A stretch of 64,000 bases of DNA from Pseudoalteromonas sp. A601 (GCF_002165575.1 NZ_MXQF01000003.1:1-64000), one strand, 5' to 3'; shown: positions 1-9,975, counted from the stretch's first letter. A program made the numbers and translations. The notes: generated from the sequence alone by a model not told the origin.

Positions 1-70
1 GTCTCAGTGGGGTCGCATTATAGGGAGATCCAAAAACAGATCAAGCATTTTTTTCGATCTTTATAAAAAA
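1..70 (-). promoter_or_regulatory. rrn P1-like stable-RNA promoter, reading leftward out of the window
   Basis: On the minus strand there is a -35 hexamer TTGATC (39-44), a 16-bp spacer and a perfect -10 TATAAT (17-22). A GC-rich discriminator GCGACCCCACTG follows. An A/T-rich stretch lies upstream of the -35 (about 45-70), where an UP element would sit. The run CTCCCTATAATGCG is the same as in E. coli rrnB P1 as I remember it. A 16-bp spacer and GC-rich discriminator are the known hallmarks of rRNA promoters under stringent control. I infer that an rRNA or tRNA operon starts just left of the window; the RNA itself is not visible. Confidence 0.72.
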
Positions 71-118
71 AAGGACTGTTTGAACACTTTTAAAACAAAG
101 TGCGGTATTTTGCTACAA

Positions 119-142
119 AAAAAGGCTCTAACGAGCCTTTTT
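119..142 (-). terminator. Rho-independent terminator of the rhlB-ppx operon
   Basis: The stem AAAAAGGCTC (119-128) and GAGCCTTTTT (133-142) encloses the loop TAAC. On the minus strand it begins at the ppx stop codon and is followed by a U-rich tract. It separates ppx from the stable-RNA promoter at the left edge. Confidence 0.85.
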
Positions 143-1635
143 CACCTAACTAAAAATTTCCATCCTGCTTTTGCTTGTTGTTTAGACTCAAGCTGAAGCT
201 CACTTGCCATTAATGGATGTGCATTTAGCCAGTCACCTTCTAATGAAAGTACTAACACTTCATTATTAACAGATAACTGTAATTTTGGTAATACATCATC
301 TTGACGGCGCATTGATAAAATCACAGAGATCCTGATCAACCTTGTTAAATACTGTGCGAGCTTTTGATGACAACCTAAATGTTGAAACATACCTTTTTGC
401 AAATCAGCGCGATGGGCATTTGCTGCAGCAACAATTAATTTATGCTCTGATTGTGAAAAACCCGGCATATCGGTGTTTTCTAAAATATAAGCGGTATGGT
501 TTTGGTACTGCTTATATTCAATGAGTAAGCCTATCTCATGTAAATGAGCAATCGCTTTCAATAATGCAAAACCGTTTGGCGCTAGCTCAGGCCATGGCTG
601 ACTCACTTGAAGTGCTAACTGATAACTTAACTCAGCAACACGATTCGCTTGTTTTTGATCCACATGATAACGACTCATAAATGCATCGATTGTGCGCTTA
701 CGAATATCGTGGTTATGGAACTCAGGGATCATGCTATATAAAACACCTTCTCGCAGTGCTCCACCAGCTAGACCCATTTTTTCAATTTCAAGTGATTCAA
801 ATAATGCTATTAAAATTGCAAGCCCTGAAACAAAAACTAATCTTCTCTCTTCACTTAATCCTGGTAAGTCCAACTCAGCAATCGTGCTAAAGGAAGTTGA
901 TTGATTTTTTATTTCAAGTAACTTATCAAGACTTAGTGTTTCATCTAGTGATTGCGCAACCATAATTTCTTGGATTGCTTGAACAGTACCTGACGCACCA
1001 GAAGCTACTTCCCAACCAGCTATTTTATAACTTGGGGCTATTTCATCAATTACGACTCTGGCAGCTTTTATCGCTGCATCAAAGTTGGTCTCGCTTAATT
1101 TGCCATCTTTGAAATAACGCTCGAGATAAGTTACGCAACCCATATTAAGGCTTTTATAGTGAAGGGCATCAAACCCTTTTCCTATTACAACTTCAGTACT
1201 TGCACCTCCTATATCAATAACTAATTGGCGGCCACTACAAGACGAAGTGTGTGCTACCCCTTTATATATAGTACGCGCTTCGAGCTCACCACTGATAACA
1301 TTTACCTTGTGAGCAAGAATTTGTTCTGCTTTTTGTTTAAATACATCAGCATTGGTTGCCAATCTTAATGTAGCGGTTGCCACAATGGTAATATTGGCTT
1401 TAGGAATATCTTGTAAGCGTTCAGCAAAAAGTGCTAGGCACTCCCATCCTCTTTGCATTGCTTCAGCACTTAATTCGTTATTTTCATCAAGCCCTGCTGC
1501 TAATCTTACTTTGCGTTTAACGCGGCCTATGGTTTGTAAGCCGCCAGCAATTGATTTGGCAATTAACATATGAAAGCTATTTGAGCCCAAATCAATTACT
1601 GCATAAACATTTTTTTGCGGTTTAAGTTGCCCCAC
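142..1635 (-). CDS. Exopolyphosphatase / guanosine pentaphosphate phosphatase (Ppx/GppA family)
   Basis: Cytosolic enzyme of the Ppx/GppA family. Members release terminal phosphate from polyphosphate and/or convert pppGpp to ppGpp. The ASKHA-type phosphate loops are visible: VIDLGSNSFHMLIA near residues 13-26, VIDIGGASTEVVIG near 138-150 and AGGALREGVL near 292. A C-terminal helical HD-like half follows. At 497 aa it matches E. coli GppA (about 494 aa) and Ppx (513 aa). It is 47 nt downstream of rhlB on the same strand, the same neighbours as E. coli gppA, which favours a GppA role. Sequence alone does not separate Ppx from GppA activity. It ends at a strong terminator. Confidence 0.93.
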   Translation of the reverse strand: MGQLKPQKNVYAVIDLGSNSFHMLIAKSIAGGLQTIGRVKRKVRLAAGLDENNELSAEAMQRGWECLALFAERLQDIPKANITIVATATLRLATNADVFKQKAEQILAHKVNVISGELEARTIYKGVAHTSSCSGRQLVIDIGGASTEVVIGKGFDALHYKSLNMGCVTYLERYFKDGKLSETNFDAAIKAARVVIDEIAPSYKIAGWEVASGASGTVQAIQEIMVAQSLDETLSLDKLLEIKNQSTSFSTIAELDLPGLSEERRLVFVSGLAILIALFESLEIEKMGLAGGALREGVLYSMIPEFHNHDIRKRTIDAFMSRYHVDQKQANRVAELSYQLALQVSQPWPELAPNGFALLKAIAHLHEIGLLIEYKQYQNHTAYILENTDMPGFSQSEHKLIVAAANAHRADLQKGMFQHLGCHQKLAQYLTRLIRISVILSMRRQDDVLPKLQLSVNNEVLVLSLEGDWLNAHPLMASELQLESKQQAKAGWKFLVR

Positions 1636-1682
1636 CGTTCAAAAACCTCTAGTTACTAATACGACTATACAACAGTCGTAAA

Positions 1683-2960
1683 TTACGACCGTGCTTTTTG
1701 GTAGCTATTGTTTGGTCTACGTCCGTTGTTATTACTACGATTACGAGGGCCTGTCGAATAGTTGCGCTTTCTATGAATAGTAGGCTTAGTTACATCATCA
1801 AGCAATGCACTTTTATCATAATGTGATAAAGGTATGCTGTGTTCGATGTATTCTTCTATTTCATGAAGATTATAAGCATATTGCTCACAGGCAAAGCTTA
1901 TTGCATGACCTGAAGCACCTGCACGGCCTGTTCGACCAATACGATGAACGTAGTCTTCACAATCATCTGGTAAATCAAAATTAAATACATGACTTACTTC
2001 AGGGATATGTAAACCACGAGCGGCAACATCTGTCGCAACTAAGAAGTCTAAATCACCTTTAGTAAATTGCGCTAGAATTGATTGACGTTTTTTCTGATTT
2101 ACATCACCGGTTAGCATACCAACTCGATGACCATCGGCTTTTAACCATGCATAAACTGTTTCACAACTATGTTTAGTATTCGCAAAAACAATGGCTTTAT
2201 CTGGCCACTCTTCTTCAATTAAAGTCAGTAAAAGTTTAATTTTATCATCTTGTGACGGATGAAAAAGCTCTTCTTGAATGCGTTTGCCAGTTTTTACATC
2301 TGGCTCAACTTGAACGTGCTCTGGATTAGTCATATGTTCGAAGGCTAATTCTTGCACTCGGTACGATAGTGTTGCAGAGAAAAGCAAGTTGAGGCGCTCA
2401 GAAGTATCAGGCATACGACGGAACATATAACGAATATCTTTTATAAAACCTAGATCAAACATACGATCGGCTTCATCAAGCACTACAACTTCAATTTCAT
2501 TGAGGGTATAACAACCTTGCTTATACAAATCGATAAGGCGACCTGTAGTACCAATTAAAATATCTACGCCTTTTTCTAGTTGCGCACGTTGTTTTTCGTA
2601 ATCTTCGCCACCATATACTAAACCTAAGTTAAGATTACAGTGTGGCGCTAAAATTTTGGCATCTTTGTGGATCTGAATCGCAAGCTCCCGAGTTGGGGCC
2701 ATGATCAGGGCTCTTGGATGTTTACTAGGTGCTTTGCTAGATTGTAATAACCGATGGCATGTGGCAGTTAAAAACGCCAACGTTTTACCTGTACCTGTTT
2801 GTGCTTGACCCGCAATATCGCGGCCATCACAAATAAAAGGTAGGCATTTAGCTTGAATGGGAGTGCAGTATTCAAACCCATTTTCGGTTAAACCGGTAAC
2901 CACTTCCGGTGCGATAGCAAAGTCTGAAAACTTTTTATCGGTCAAATGTGTCTTAGTCAT
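1683..2960 (-). CDS. rhlB: ATP-dependent RNA helicase RhlB (DEAD-box)
   Basis: DEAD-box helicase, in E. coli the helicase of the RNA degradosome that unwinds RNA for PNPase. Visible motifs: motif I AQTGTGKT near residue 53, DEAD near 161, SAT near 195, and [10 protein letters not shown] near 342. The tail from about residue 395 is basic and rich in Arg, Asn and Ser, as in RhlB. The length of 425 aa is close to E. coli RhlB (421). It is transcribed divergently from trxA and followed by ppx/gppA, the conserved gppA-rhlB-trxA-rho order, which supports RhlB over other DEAD-box paralogs. ATG start. Confidence 0.95.
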   Translation of the reverse strand: MTKTHLTDKKFSDFAIAPEVVTGLTENGFEYCTPIQAKCLPFICDGRDIAGQAQTGTGKTLAFLTATCHRLLQSSKAPSKHPRALIMAPTRELAIQIHKDAKILAPHCNLNLGLVYGGEDYEKQRAQLEKGVDILIGTTGRLIDLYKQGCYTLNEIEVVVLDEADRMFDLGFIKDIRYMFRRMPDTSERLNLLFSATLSYRVQELAFEHMTNPEHVQVEPDVKTGKRIQEELFHPSQDDKIKLLLTLIEEEWPDKAIVFANTKHSCETVYAWLKADGHRVGMLTGDVNQKKRQSILAQFTKGDLDFLVATDVAARGLHIPEVSHVFNFDLPDDCEDYVHRIGRTGRAGASGHAISFACEQYAYNLHEIEEYIEHSIPLSHYDKSALLDDVTKPTIHRKRNYSTGPRNRSNNNGRRPNNSYQKARS

Positions 2961-3050
2961 AGCGTTTAAGCATAACGTTTAAACTTGCAATAAGAAACAA
3001 GAGTGTTTAAATACGCATTAAATAATTCGCCTAACTTATCGGAGAGCGCA

Positions 3051-3377
3051 ATGAGCGAGAAAATTATTCAATTAACTGACGATGGCTTTGAAGCTGACGT
3101 ATTACAATCAGACAAGCCTGTACTAGTTGATTTTTGGGCAGAATGGTGCGGACCTTGTAAAATGATCGCCCCTATTCTTAATGAAGTAGCAGATGAGTTT
3201 GATGGCCGCGTTGTTATCGGTAAACTAAACATTGACCAAAATGCTGGCACTCCACCAAAGTTTGGTATTCGTGGTATTCCAACGTTACTTCTTTTTAAAG
3301 ATGGCCAAGTTGCAGCAACTAAAGTTGGTGCACTTTCTAAAACTCAATTAGTTGAATTTTTAGAAAACAATATCTAA
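3051..3377 (+). CDS. trxA: Thioredoxin 1
   Basis: Cytosolic dithiol-disulfide oxidoreductase reduced by thioredoxin reductase; electron donor for ribonucleotide reductase and other enzymes. The active site WCGPCK has Cys33 and Cys36, followed by the cis-proline loop GIPTLLLF. I chose ATG 3051 because GGAG lies 5-8 nt upstream and the product is then 108 aa, the family length. The reading frame is open upstream to 3003 but that would add a 16-residue tail foreign to TrxA. Divergent from rhlB and upstream of rho, the conserved arrangement. It ends at its own terminator, so it is probably monocistronic. Confidence 0.97.
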   Translation: MSEKIIQLTDDGFEADVLQSDKPVLVDFWAEWCGPCKMIAPILNEVADEFDGRVVIGKLNIDQNAGTPPKFGIRGIPTLLLFKDGQVAATKVGALSKTQLVEFLENNI

Positions 3378-3386
3378 TACATATTG

Positions 3387-3412
3387 AAAAAAGGGCATTT
3401 TGCCCTTTTTTT
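3387..3412 (+). terminator. Terminator of trxA
   Basis: A-rich stem AAAAAAGGGCA pairs with TGCCCTTTTTT across the loop TTT, just after the trxA stop. The run of T completes a classic intrinsic terminator. Confidence 0.88.
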
Positions 3413-3557
3413 ACTTTTATTTTGTATAAAGACTGGACGCTGGGCCAGTGAACTGCTAGTTTATAAAGCCAACTAATCCTTAGTTTACCAACAAACCTCT
3501 CTCACTAATCAATGTCGATTATATGAGTATGATAACTGTAATAAAGAACCCACCAAT
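3413..3557 (+). promoter_or_regulatory. rho promoter/leader region
   Basis: This non-coding stretch lies between the trxA terminator and the rho start. In E. coli the corresponding rho leader (rhoL region) mediates autoregulation by Rho itself. I see no peptide ORF of rhoL type and no intrinsic terminator. The pyrimidine-rich segment ACCTCTCTCACTAATC (about 3495-3510) could be C-rich Rho-loading RNA. That role is inference. Confidence 0.35.
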
Positions 3558-4817
3558 ATGCATTTACGCGAATTAAAAGACAAGTCGATCAAAGAACTTG
3601 TAGACTTAGCTGAGTCCATGGGGCTCGAAAACGTAGCCCGCTTAAGAAAGCAAGATATCATTTTTGCTATCCTTAAGGCCCACGCCAAAAGTGGTGAGAA
3701 TATTTTTGGCGGCGGTGTATTAGAAATCTTACAGGATGGTTTTGGTTTCTTAAGATCATCAGAAGCCTCTTACTTAGCCGGTCCTGATGACATTTATGTA
3801 TCACCTAGCCAAATTCGTCGTTTTAGCATGCGTACTGGTGACTCAATAATGGGTCTTATTCGTCCGCCTAAAGACGGTGAACGTTACTTCGCTTTACTTA
3901 AAGTAAACGAAGTAAACTTTGATAGACCAGAAAACTCTCGTACTAAAATCCTTTTTGAAAACCTCACCCCACTACATGCTAACGAACGTTTACGTATGGA
4001 ACGTGGTAACGGTAGCACCGAAGATATTACTGCGCGAGTTCTTGATTTAGCATCTCCTATTGGCCGTGGCCAACGTGGTTTATTAGTAGCACCGCCAAAA
4101 GCGGGTAAAACAATGCTACTGCAAAACATTGCTCAATCAATTACCCATAACCACCCTGACGCTACATTGATGGTTTTACTTATCGATGAACGCCCGGAAG
4201 AAGTTACTGAGATGCAACGTCTTGTAAAAGGCGAAGTTATTGCATCAACATTTGATGAACCAGCGAGTCGTCACGTTCAGGTAGCTGAAATGGTCATCGA
4301 AAAAGCAAAACGTTTAGTTGAACACAAGAAAGATGTAATCATTTTACTCGATTCAATTACTCGTTTAGCCCGTGCTTATAACACTGTTATTCCTTCGTCA
4401 GGTAAAGTACTTACCGGTGGTGTTGATGCTAACGCATTGCACAAACCAAAACGTTTCTTTGGTGCTGCACGTAACGTTGAAGAAGGTGGTAGTTTAACCA
4501 TTATCGCAACTGCACTTATCGATACCGGCTCTAAGATGGATGAAGTTATCTACGAAGAGTTTAAAGGTACTGGTAATATGGAATTACACTTGAATCGCAA
4601 GATTGCTGAAAAACGTGTTTTCCCTGCCATTGACTTTAACCGCTCTGGTACTCGTCGCGAAGAACTTCTTACTAAGCCAGTTGAACTACAAAAAATGTGG
4701 ATTCTGCGTAAAATTGTTCATGAGATGTCTGAAATTGATGCGATGGAATTCCTAATCGATAAGTTATCGATGAGTAAAACCAATGATGAATTTTTTGATT
4801 CAATGAAACGTCAATAG
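3558..4817 (+). CDS. rho: Transcription termination factor Rho
   Basis: Hexameric RNA-dependent ATPase that releases RNA polymerase at Rho-dependent sites. Domains in order: N-terminal Rho_N helical domain ([20 protein letters not shown]), cold-shock-like RNA-binding domain (about 50-120) containing GFGFLRS, then the RecA-like ATPase. Walker A APPKAGKT is near residue 178, Walker [17 protein letters not shown] near 260, and the secondary RNA-binding R loop [20 protein letters not shown] near 325. The length of 419 aa equals E. coli Rho. It follows trxA, as in enterobacteria, and ends at a strong hairpin shared with the convergent kinase gene. Confidence 0.98.
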   Translation: MHLRELKDKSIKELVDLAESMGLENVARLRKQDIIFAILKAHAKSGENIFGGGVLEILQDGFGFLRSSEASYLAGPDDIYVSPSQIRRFSMRTGDSIMGLIRPPKDGERYFALLKVNEVNFDRPENSRTKILFENLTPLHANERLRMERGNGSTEDITARVLDLASPIGRGQRGLLVAPPKAGKTMLLQNIAQSITHNHPDATLMVLLIDERPEEVTEMQRLVKGEVIASTFDEPASRHVQVAEMVIEKAKRLVEHKKDVIILLDSITRLARAYNTVIPSSGKVLTGGVDANALHKPKRFFGAARNVEEGGSLTIIATALIDTGSKMDEVIYEEFKGTGNMELHLNRKIAEKRVFPAIDFNRSGTRREELLTKPVELQKMWILRKIVHEMSEIDAMEFLIDKLSMSKTNDEFFDSMKRQ

Positions 4818-4833
4818 ATCTTACGATGTTTAA

Positions 4834-4859
4834 GAAAGCCCGTTTACGCGGGCTTTTTT
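4834..4859. terminator. rho terminator overlapping the 3' end of the convergent kinase gene
   Basis: An 8-bp stem AAAGCCCG / CGGGCTTT with loop TTTACG is followed by TTT on the plus strand. The last codons (Lys-Pro-Ala) and stop of the minus-strand histidine kinase lie inside the hairpin. One element therefore serves rho and is also coding for the opposite gene. Confidence 0.85.
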
Positions 4860-7678
4860 GTTGCTGATTTTTCTAATTCAATGATTAGTTGAGTTACCAG
4901 CACTTCTATTTGCTCAAAAGCTAGCGTACCACCTTTGTGCAACAGTGCTTTATCTAGTTTTAGCGCTTGTTCAGCAACATTATCCACTGCAAAGACTTTC
5001 GCAGCACCAAGAATTCGATGGCTATCTTGCTGTAATTCGTTAAAGTCTCGCAGCTGTAAATGTGTTGCAAGTAATTGCGACTCTTGATCAAAACTGGCAA
5101 TAAAACTGCTACGTAAATCTGCTATACCCACATCTTTAACTACCGAACTAGCGTCATGTCTCTGCTGTAAGTGCTTAGCAATAGTCTGATAAAAAGTACA
5201 CTTATCTATAGGCTTGCCTAGATAACCGGTAAAACCATGTGCAATATAATTCTCTATTTCATGACTCATAGCATTAGCGGTCAATGCGTAAACAGGATTA
5301 TTAAAACCGCATTGCTTTAATAATTCTAAAGCACTCAAACCATCCATTATAGGCATTTGTATATCAAGTAATACAATGTCTGGAAACTCACTTAAACACT
5401 TCTCTACAGCTTCTTCACCATTACTTGCAGCAATCACATCTAAACCAAGAGATACTAAATAGCGAGTGATTAAACGACGGTTATCTGGATGATCTTCTGC
5501 AAGCAATACTTTCCCCTGCAAAGGCCTGGGCTTATTAGCTTGTTGATTACTTTCTTTAAAGTCTTCAGCAGCGTACTGCTTACAAGGTAGGTTAAATGTA
5601 AACTCACTGCCTTTGTGTTGTTCACTCAATACGCTTATATAACCGCCCATCATCATTGCTAATTGTTGAGAAAGCGATAGCCCAAGACCTGAACCACCAA
5701 AACGTCGGCTAATTGTATTGTCACCTTGTTGAAAACATTCGAAGACCATTTTTAATTGTTCTTCTCTCATGCCAATCCCCGTATCAACAACGGTAAATTG
5801 CACGCCATTTTCAGTGTTAACTACCTTAAGAGTTACTTTGCCTTGCTGAGTAAATTTAATTGCATTGGTGAGCAAGTTAATCAGTATTTGTTTTACTCGC
5901 ATTAAATCAAGCTTAACCCAGTAGCTATCATCCAATTGGTTATCAAACACTAAAAACAAACCTTTTTGCGATGCTTGCGCTTGGCTCATTGTATAAACAT
6001 CATTAAGCAATTGAATTAAGTCAAACTTTGTTAAGTTCAACTCAAGACGATTCGCTTCAATCTTACTAAGGTCGAGTACATCATTAATGAGGTCTTTTAA
6101 GTGATCACTGTGTTTTTTGATCACAAACAACTCGTCTTGTAGCTGCTGTGGCTCATATAAGCCATTAATTAAATCATCTGTTTGACCTAAAATCGCTGTT
6201 AAAGGTGTGCGAATTTCATGGCTTATATTAGCAAGAAACTGGCTTTTAACTTCGTTAGCGGCTCTTAATTCTTGGGCGGCAAACTGCAATTCTTGAGTAC
6301 GTTGTTCAACCTGCTCTGACAACTGTATTTTTGCCCTTTTCTCAATAGCACGACGATAAATTGCGATCCCACAAATTAATATCAGTACCACAACTATTGC
6401 CAGTAAAATAGTAAATTGAGAACGTTTGGCTATTTGCAACTGTTGTAAGCTACGCTCTTGTTTTAATTGCTGTATCTCTTGGTTTAGTCGATTAGCTTCA
6501 GACTGTGATTGAAATACATTTAATGCTTTTACAATTTCTTCGCTAGTCATACTTCTTTGATAATCAATAAACTGCTGATGTAAGTCTATTGCTTTTTTAA
6601 AATCCCCAAAGCCAGCACTTAGTAATGCTTCGATCCCTAAACCATCTTTTACTCGCATTTCACTTTTGTATTCTTTTGCTAAAGTAATAGACTGCTCTAG
6701 ATTTTTTTTGGCTTCTACTAAGTTTCCTTGCACTAGCTGTATCTTAGCAAGTACATGTAAAGCCGCGAGTAACAGTGATTTATTATCAGCTTCGATTGCA
6801 AAGCGCTGAGCTGACATTGCATGATAAAGTGCCGTATCTAACTCATCTATTTTAAGATTTAAATTCGCTAAATTGTTATGTCGGCTAGATAGCTGATAGG
6901 CATCATTAACACTTTCATAATAGCGTAAAGCAAGTTGATAATAATGTAATGCAAGTTGATTACGCCCTGATTCATCATAAGCAACTCCCATATTGCCATA
7001 GGCTTGCGCAATACCATCTTTATCATCCAGCTGCTGAAAGACTTCTAAAACTTCTCGGTAAATTTCAAGAGCCGAATCATAACGTGCAAGCGGAATATAC
7101 ACTCCAGCAATATTGTGCAGTATATCGGCTTTATCTTGGGCACTCCCCTCTGTTTCATAAATTTCTTTTGCTTTTTGATAATACTCTAGTGCAAGTTCCA
7201 TGTTATACATATCAAAATACGCAAGCCCTATATTACTCAATAAGTTTGCTTGTTTTATACGGCTATTAAGTTGTGTGACTATATTAAGTGCTCGAGTATA
7301 CTCAATGACTGCTTGCTGAACTAAGCCCTGATAATAATAAGCCACACCTTGCATTTTTATTGCCCTGAAGTGCTGTTCAGGTTGATTTTTTAAACTGGTG
7401 TTTTGTTCAAGTAATTTATAAAAAGAAATGGCTTCTGAGTAATCATTTTCAGAAAAAGCACGTTTCGCCATAGCTGCATAGATTACGATTTTTTGCTGAT
7501 TTGTGAGTTGTTTAGTACTAAGTAACTTGTTTGCTATTGATTGTTTTTTAGACCAATCATCAGTTTGTTCGAATTGCTCTAACAAAGATATTGGGGGCTG
7601 AGCAAAACTACCTTTAGAATAAATACCAAGCACAGCAATAGCAGCAATAAAGAGTAGATGCTTAAACTGACCTAGCAT
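4844..7678 (-). CDS. TPR-containing hybrid sensor histidine kinase with receiver and Hpt domains
   Basis: Membrane-bound phosphorelay kinase. Order of parts: signal/anchor (residues 1-26), periplasmic TPR array (about 60-400), transmembrane helix near 418-440, short coiled coil, HisKA with phosphoacceptor His in NISHEIRTPL near 487, HATPase_c with N box near 606 and GGSGLGLSLS near 663, receiver with Asp in VLLDIQMP near 768, and a C-terminal Hpt with His in DSHRILGAAK near 884. I chose ATG 7678 because AAGGA lies 8-9 nt upstream and a signal sequence follows at once; the frame is open further, to 7774. No response regulator with an output domain is adjacent, so the target is unknown. Periplasmic TPRs suggest a protein or peptide partner (inference). 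Confidence 0.85.
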   Translation of the reverse strand: MLGQFKHLLFIAAIAVLGIYSKGSFAQPPISLLEQFEQTDDWSKKQSIANKLLSTKQLTNQQKIVIYAAMAKRAFSENDYSEAISFYKLLEQNTSLKNQPEQHFRAIKMQGVAYYYQGLVQQAVIEYTRALNIVTQLNSRIKQANLLSNIGLAYFDMYNMELALEYYQKAKEIYETEGSAQDKADILHNIAGVYIPLARYDSALEIYREVLEVFQQLDDKDGIAQAYGNMGVAYDESGRNQLALHYYQLALRYYESVNDAYQLSSRHNNLANLNLKIDELDTALYHAMSAQRFAIEADNKSLLLAALHVLAKIQLVQGNLVEAKKNLEQSITLAKEYKSEMRVKDGLGIEALLSAGFGDFKKAIDLHQQFIDYQRSMTSEEIVKALNVFQSQSEANRLNQEIQQLKQERSLQQLQIAKRSQFTILLAIVVVLILICGIAIYRRAIEKRAKIQLSEQVEQRTQELQFAAQELRAANEVKSQFLANISHEIRTPLTAILGQTDDLINGLYEPQQLQDELFVIKKHSDHLKDLINDVLDLSKIEANRLELNLTKFDLIQLLNDVYTMSQAQASQKGLFLVFDNQLDDSYWVKLDLMRVKQILINLLTNAIKFTQQGKVTLKVVNTENGVQFTVVDTGIGMREEQLKMVFECFQQGDNTISRRFGGSGLGLSLSQQLAMMMGGYISVLSEQHKGSEFTFNLPCKQYAAEDFKESNQQANKPRPLQGKVLLAEDHPDNRRLITRYLVSLGLDVIAASNGEEAVEKCLSEFPDIVLLDIQMPIMDGLSALELLKQCGFNNPVYALTANAMSHEIENYIAHGFTGYLGKPIDKCTFYQTIAKHLQQRHDASSVVKDVGIADLRSSFIASFDQESQLLATHLQLRDFNELQQDSHRILGAAKVFAVDNVAEQALKLDKALLHKGGTLAFEQIEVLVTQLIIELEKSATKKPA

Positions 7679-7801
7679 AATTGTGTCCTTGGTTTTAACC
7701 GTTAAAACAATAATCGCACCGCTAGAAAGTTGTAAAACATTCCATTGCGCATTTAAATATAATAATGTACTCAAGATACACTATTAACTAGAGTGCAAAC
7801 A

Positions 7802-8395
7802 ATGCTTAACCCACTGATAGATGAGATTTTTGAACGAATTCTGACAAAGCGGGTTTGGAAGGTTCATACTTTAGCGCTGGAATTAACTAATAACGGCACA
7901 ATAACGACGCTAGATGAAGACCCTCATCGTGATTTGTTTAAACGTAATTTTTTAATTATGAATGCCCTGTTTCAGTTACAAAAACAATTGGCGCCCGCTC
8001 AATATCTACAAATTGCCAGTTTGCATATAGAACTTTTTGAGACACCACAGAGCAATCCCTTAAGCCAAATAGACCCTCTTAGAGATTACTACTTAAACTG
8101 GCAAAATTATGATACTTCAATAACAGAAATTGAAGCTTTACTAGATGGGTTTTGGAAAAAATTTAACACGAAAAACGAAAGTAAACAGCAACTTGCTCCC
8201 TATAAACGCAATGTTTTACTCAAACAATGGCAGTTAGCAGAAGATGCGACATTAAAAATGATACAGAAACGCTGGCGACAATTAGCATGTCGATATCATC
8301 CAGATAAATCAGCAGAAGATGAAGAGAAATTTAAACGTATTAGGGAAGAATACGAGCAGCTTAAAGCCAGCTGCTCAGTCGTTCAAAGTAATTAG
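7802..8395 (+). CDS. DnaJ-related protein with C-terminal J domain
   Basis: Small cytosolic protein. The first two thirds match the DNAJ_related type of N-terminal region (FERILTKRVWKVHTLALEL). A J domain sits at the C-terminus, with the HPD tripeptide in RWRQLACRYHPDKSAEDEEK. J domains stimulate Hsp70 (DnaK) ATPase; no Gly/Phe or zinc-finger region is present, so this is a specialised co-chaperone at most. A GTG at 7793 could start three residues earlier, but ATG 7802 has a weak GAGTG upstream and gives a more usual N-terminus. Convergent with dbpA, overlapping it by four bases at the stops. Confidence 0.8.
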   Translation: MLNPLIDEIFERILTKRVWKVHTLALELTNNGTITTLDEDPHRDLFKRNFLIMNALFQLQKQLAPAQYLQIASLHIELFETPQSNPLSQIDPLRDYYLNWQNYDTSITEIEALLDGFWKKFNTKNESKQQLAPYKRNVLLKQWQLAEDATLKMIQKRWRQLACRYHPDKSAEDEEKFKRIREEYEQLKASCSVVQSN

Positions 8396-9780
8396 CGAGT
8401 TAATCGACGGGCACGGATTTTACGCCCTTTAATATTACCTTCAGTTAATTTGCGTAATGCCGGTTTGGCACAATTGCGCTCAACCGCAACAAATGCGACG
8501 TTATCAAGTACATTGATTTTACCAACTTGACGCCCGGCAACACCCTCTTTGCCCGTTAGTGCGCCTAAAATGTCTCCGGCACGCACCTTTTGCTTTTTAC
8601 CTGCATCAATCATTAATGTAGCCATTTGCGGCTTATATGGTGGCTTTTCTAATAAGCTAAACGGTGGTAACTGCTCAGGTAAAAAATCACACTCGTAATG
8701 ATCGCCAATTTGCGCGACCTTAAACTGCTCAGCATCGCCGTAAATTGAACATGCAATACCTTTTTTACCCGCACGGCCAGTACGACCAATACGGTGAACG
8801 TGCGTTTGTGGGTCATGTGCTAAGTGATAGTTAATAACCATATCCATATCATCAATATCTAAACCACGAGCAGCCACATCGGTAGCGACCAAAATAGAGG
8901 CGCTTTTATTAGCAAAGTGGATAAGTGTTCGCTCGCGTTCTCGCTGCTCTAAATCACCATGTAATGCCACTGCACTAAAGCCTTCTGCAGCTAAATCATC
9001 ACATACTTGTTGTGTTTCTACTTTGGTATTACAAAACACTACACAGCTGGTTGGCTGGAACTTCAACAGTAATAACTTTAACGTATTAAAACGTTGCTTG
9101 TTATTATCCATCTTATAAAAATACTGTTTAATAGTACTTTTTTCTTGTTCTTCTTCCACTTTGACCATAACAGGATTAGTCAAAACACGTTTAGCAACCG
9201 CTTCTATCGCACGTGGAAAAGTTGCACTAAATAGTAATGTTTGGCGCTGTTGTGGAATGCAATCAATAATGGCATCTAGGGTATCTTGAAAGCCCATATC
9301 AAGCATTTGATCAGCCTCATCAAGAACTAGCGTTTCAACATCATCTAACCGTAAAGTCCCCTTACGAATATGATCATCAACACGCCCTGGTGTGCCAACG
9401 ATAATGTGCGCACCATGTTCAAGCGATCCTATTTGGGGGCCGATTGAAACACCACCACACAAAGTCAATATTTTAATATTGTGTATGCCGCGAGCAAGTT
9501 TACGCATTTCCACGGCAACTTGTTCGGCCAACTCTCTCGTTGGACACAACACTAAAGACTGAATACGAAAACGCTTAGCATTAAGTTTCGATAATACACC
9601 TAAACTAAACGCAGCCGTTTTACCTGAGCCTGTTTTAGCTTGTGCAATGATATCTTTCCCTTCAAGCACAGGCGGAAGACTCTGCGCCTGCACAGCCGTC
9701 ATTTGGCTATAGCCTAGAGTAGATAAATTATCGACCAAACCAGAAGGTAAAGCGAGAGAAGAAAATGCAGTTGCAGTCAC
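8392..9780 (-). CDS. dbpA: ATP-dependent RNA helicase DbpA
   Basis: DEAD-box helicase that acts on 23S rRNA during assembly of the large ribosomal subunit. Motifs: AKTGSGKT near residue 47, DEAD near 150, SAT, and [10 protein letters not shown]. The last ~75 residues form the DbpA RNA-binding domain (IDAGKKQKVRAGDILGALTG), which recognises hairpin 92 of 23S rRNA in the characterised protein. I chose GTG 9780: GGAA lies about 7 nt upstream and MTATAFSSL then aligns with the E. coli start MTAFSTL. A TTG at 9792 is the alternative. 462 aa. Confidence 0.93.
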   Translation of the reverse strand: MTATAFSSLALPSGLVDNLSTLGYSQMTAVQAQSLPPVLEGKDIIAQAKTGSGKTAAFSLGVLSKLNAKRFRIQSLVLCPTRELAEQVAVEMRKLARGIHNIKILTLCGGVSIGPQIGSLEHGAHIIVGTPGRVDDHIRKGTLRLDDVETLVLDEADQMLDMGFQDTLDAIIDCIPQQRQTLLFSATFPRAIEAVAKRVLTNPVMVKVEEEQEKSTIKQYFYKMDNNKQRFNTLKLLLLKFQPTSCVVFCNTKVETQQVCDDLAAEGFSAVALHGDLEQRERERTLIHFANKSASILVATDVAARGLDIDDMDMVINYHLAHDPQTHVHRIGRTGRAGKKGIACSIYGDAEQFKVAQIGDHYECDFLPEQLPPFSLLEKPPYKPQMATLMIDAGKKQKVRAGDILGALTGKEGVAGRQVGKINVLDNVAFVAVERNCAKPALRKLTEGNIKGRKIRARRLTR

Positions 9781-9975
9781 AATTATTTCCAAACAAAAAA
9801 GTTAACTAACAAGGATAAAAATTTACCTTGTGATTATTGCGCTAATAATAGCAGAAATAGCTAATATCGACCATTAACAACGTTTGTTATAAATTATTCA
9901 ATAAAGCTATTGTAAATAAAATTTGTTTTCATTAAGATCCGTATCGTTTTTACACAACTCAGCCGGAAGCATTGA
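9781..9975. promoter_or_regulatory. Divergent promoter region of dbpA and the TonB receptor
   Basis: AT-rich intergenic stretch between two divergent genes. I looked for a Fur box in front of the receptor gene and saw only A/T-rich imperfect matches (for example GTAAATAAAATTTGTTTTC), none convincing. No RNA gene or small ORF is apparent. Confidence 0.4.

Noticed and set aside
681..904. Plus-strand open frames inside ppx
   Set aside because: They lie antisense to a clearly conserved gene, lack ribosome sites and show no protein-like pattern. The same holds for the other short antisense frames across the window.
9850..9975. Fur box before the TonB-dependent receptor
   Set aside because: Only loose A/T-rich similarity is seen; no half-sites match the GATAATGATAATCATTATC pattern well enough.
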